A stretch of DNA of 64,000 nt, from assembly GCF_900100165.1 (NCBI RefSeq), contig NZ_FNEO01000001.1, positions 1-64,000 on the forward strand. Direction: 5' to 3'. A program made the position numbers and the translations under genes. Origin of the DNA: Flavobacterium glycines (GTDB taxonomy: Bacteria; Bacteroidota; Bacteroidia; Flavobacteriales; Flavobacteriaceae). A model generated the notes under the pieces. That model did no database searches. It had not been told where the DNA came from and saw only the letters and a list, made by a program, of their open reading frames with translations. Positions 63,915 to 64,000 of the stretch are shown here, piece by piece. Within the stretch, counting starts at the first letter, position 1. Every line of letters starts with the position of its first letter.

Positions 63915-64000
63915 ATGGCCTATTTATTTACGTCAGAATCTGTGAGCGAAGGACATCCGGATAAAATTGCAGATCAAATTTCAGACGCATTAATTGATAA
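63915..64000 (+). CDS. metK: S-adenosylmethionine synthetase, 5' end (cut by the window edge)
   Basis: The reading frame from ATG 63915 gives [21 protein letters not shown] and continues as an intact MetK N-terminus, including the ATP-binding SEGHPDK motif. MetK makes SAM from methionine and ATP, the ligand of both riboswitches in this window. Only about 28 codons are present. Confidence 0.96.
   Translation, partial: MAYLFTSESVSEGHPDKIADQISDALID

Noticed and set aside
1..64000. CRISPR arrays, complete tRNA or rRNA genes, insertion sequences
   Set aside because: No regularly spaced repeats, no tRNA TPsiC-like GGTTCGAATCC segments in gene context and no transposase motifs were found by reading; a dedicated search was not possible.

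Overview
The window is a piece of a Flavobacterium-like chromosome (Bacteroidota, Flavobacteriia). The base composition is AT-rich and promoters follow the Bacteroidota pattern (TTG, about 19 bases, TAnnTTTG). Signature genes include gldA, a type IX secretion (type B) cargo protein, DUF3857 proteins, a split methionine synthase, a DAHP synthase/chorismate mutase fusion and an ExbB-ExbD-ExbD-TonB cluster. No transposase, prophage, CRISPR array or complete RNA gene was seen.

Layout. 1-3.8 kb: two promoters pointing off the left edge, a structured repeat, a LolE-type permease, a cysteine-cluster protein, a methyltransferase and queE. 3.9-9.7 kb: a leftward TonB energy-transduction operon that continues into a PstS-like lipoprotein and a TPR protein. 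10-19.5 kb: a HerA-like ATPase, kmo and kynU of the kynurenine pathway separated by a putative flavin-barrel protein, then queA, aroA and a MazG-like gene. 19.5-30.7 kb: three tandem DUF3857 proteins, a hybrid histidine kinase, two small paralogues and a PLP synthase/acyltransferase fusion. 30.9-36.7 kb: dtd-rsgA, then the phenylalanine/tyrosine operon pheA-aminotransferase-tyrA-aroF/aroQ. 36.7-41.7 kb: gldA, a large sorted surface protein and a deacetylase. 41.8-47.1 kb: metF and split metH. 47.4-56 kb: assimilatory sulfate reduction (cysH, cysD, cysN, sulfite reductase, siroheme synthase, ferredoxin-NADP reductase), a divergent TauE exporter and an Rrf2 regulator. 57-64 kb: metZ, osmC, a DUF2007 gene, thrA and metX behind a SAM-I riboswitch, and metK behind a second SAM-I riboswitch.

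The right half is largely one sulfur economy. Sulfate goes to APS (CysDN), APS to sulfite (an APS-type CysH, so no APS kinase is needed) and sulfite to sulfide. Homoserine from ThrA is activated by MetX, joined to sulfide by MetZ, methylated by MetH using MetF product, and converted to SAM by MetK.

The most interesting signals are regulatory and lie between the genes. (1) A complete ribosome-mediated attenuator precedes pheA: an 18-residue leader peptide with 6 Phe and 2 Tyr, an 8-bp antiterminator that begins at the last base of its stop codon, and a strong terminator six bases before the pheA start. (2) Two short leader-like ORFs, each followed by an intrinsic terminator, lie in series behind one promoter upstream of metX; the second copies the stop-codon/antiterminator geometry of the pheA leader. 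(3) A near-identical operator is shared by the divergent cysH operon and tauE, beside an Rrf2 gene. (4) A structured dispersed repeat has two copies whose hairpin arms co-vary.
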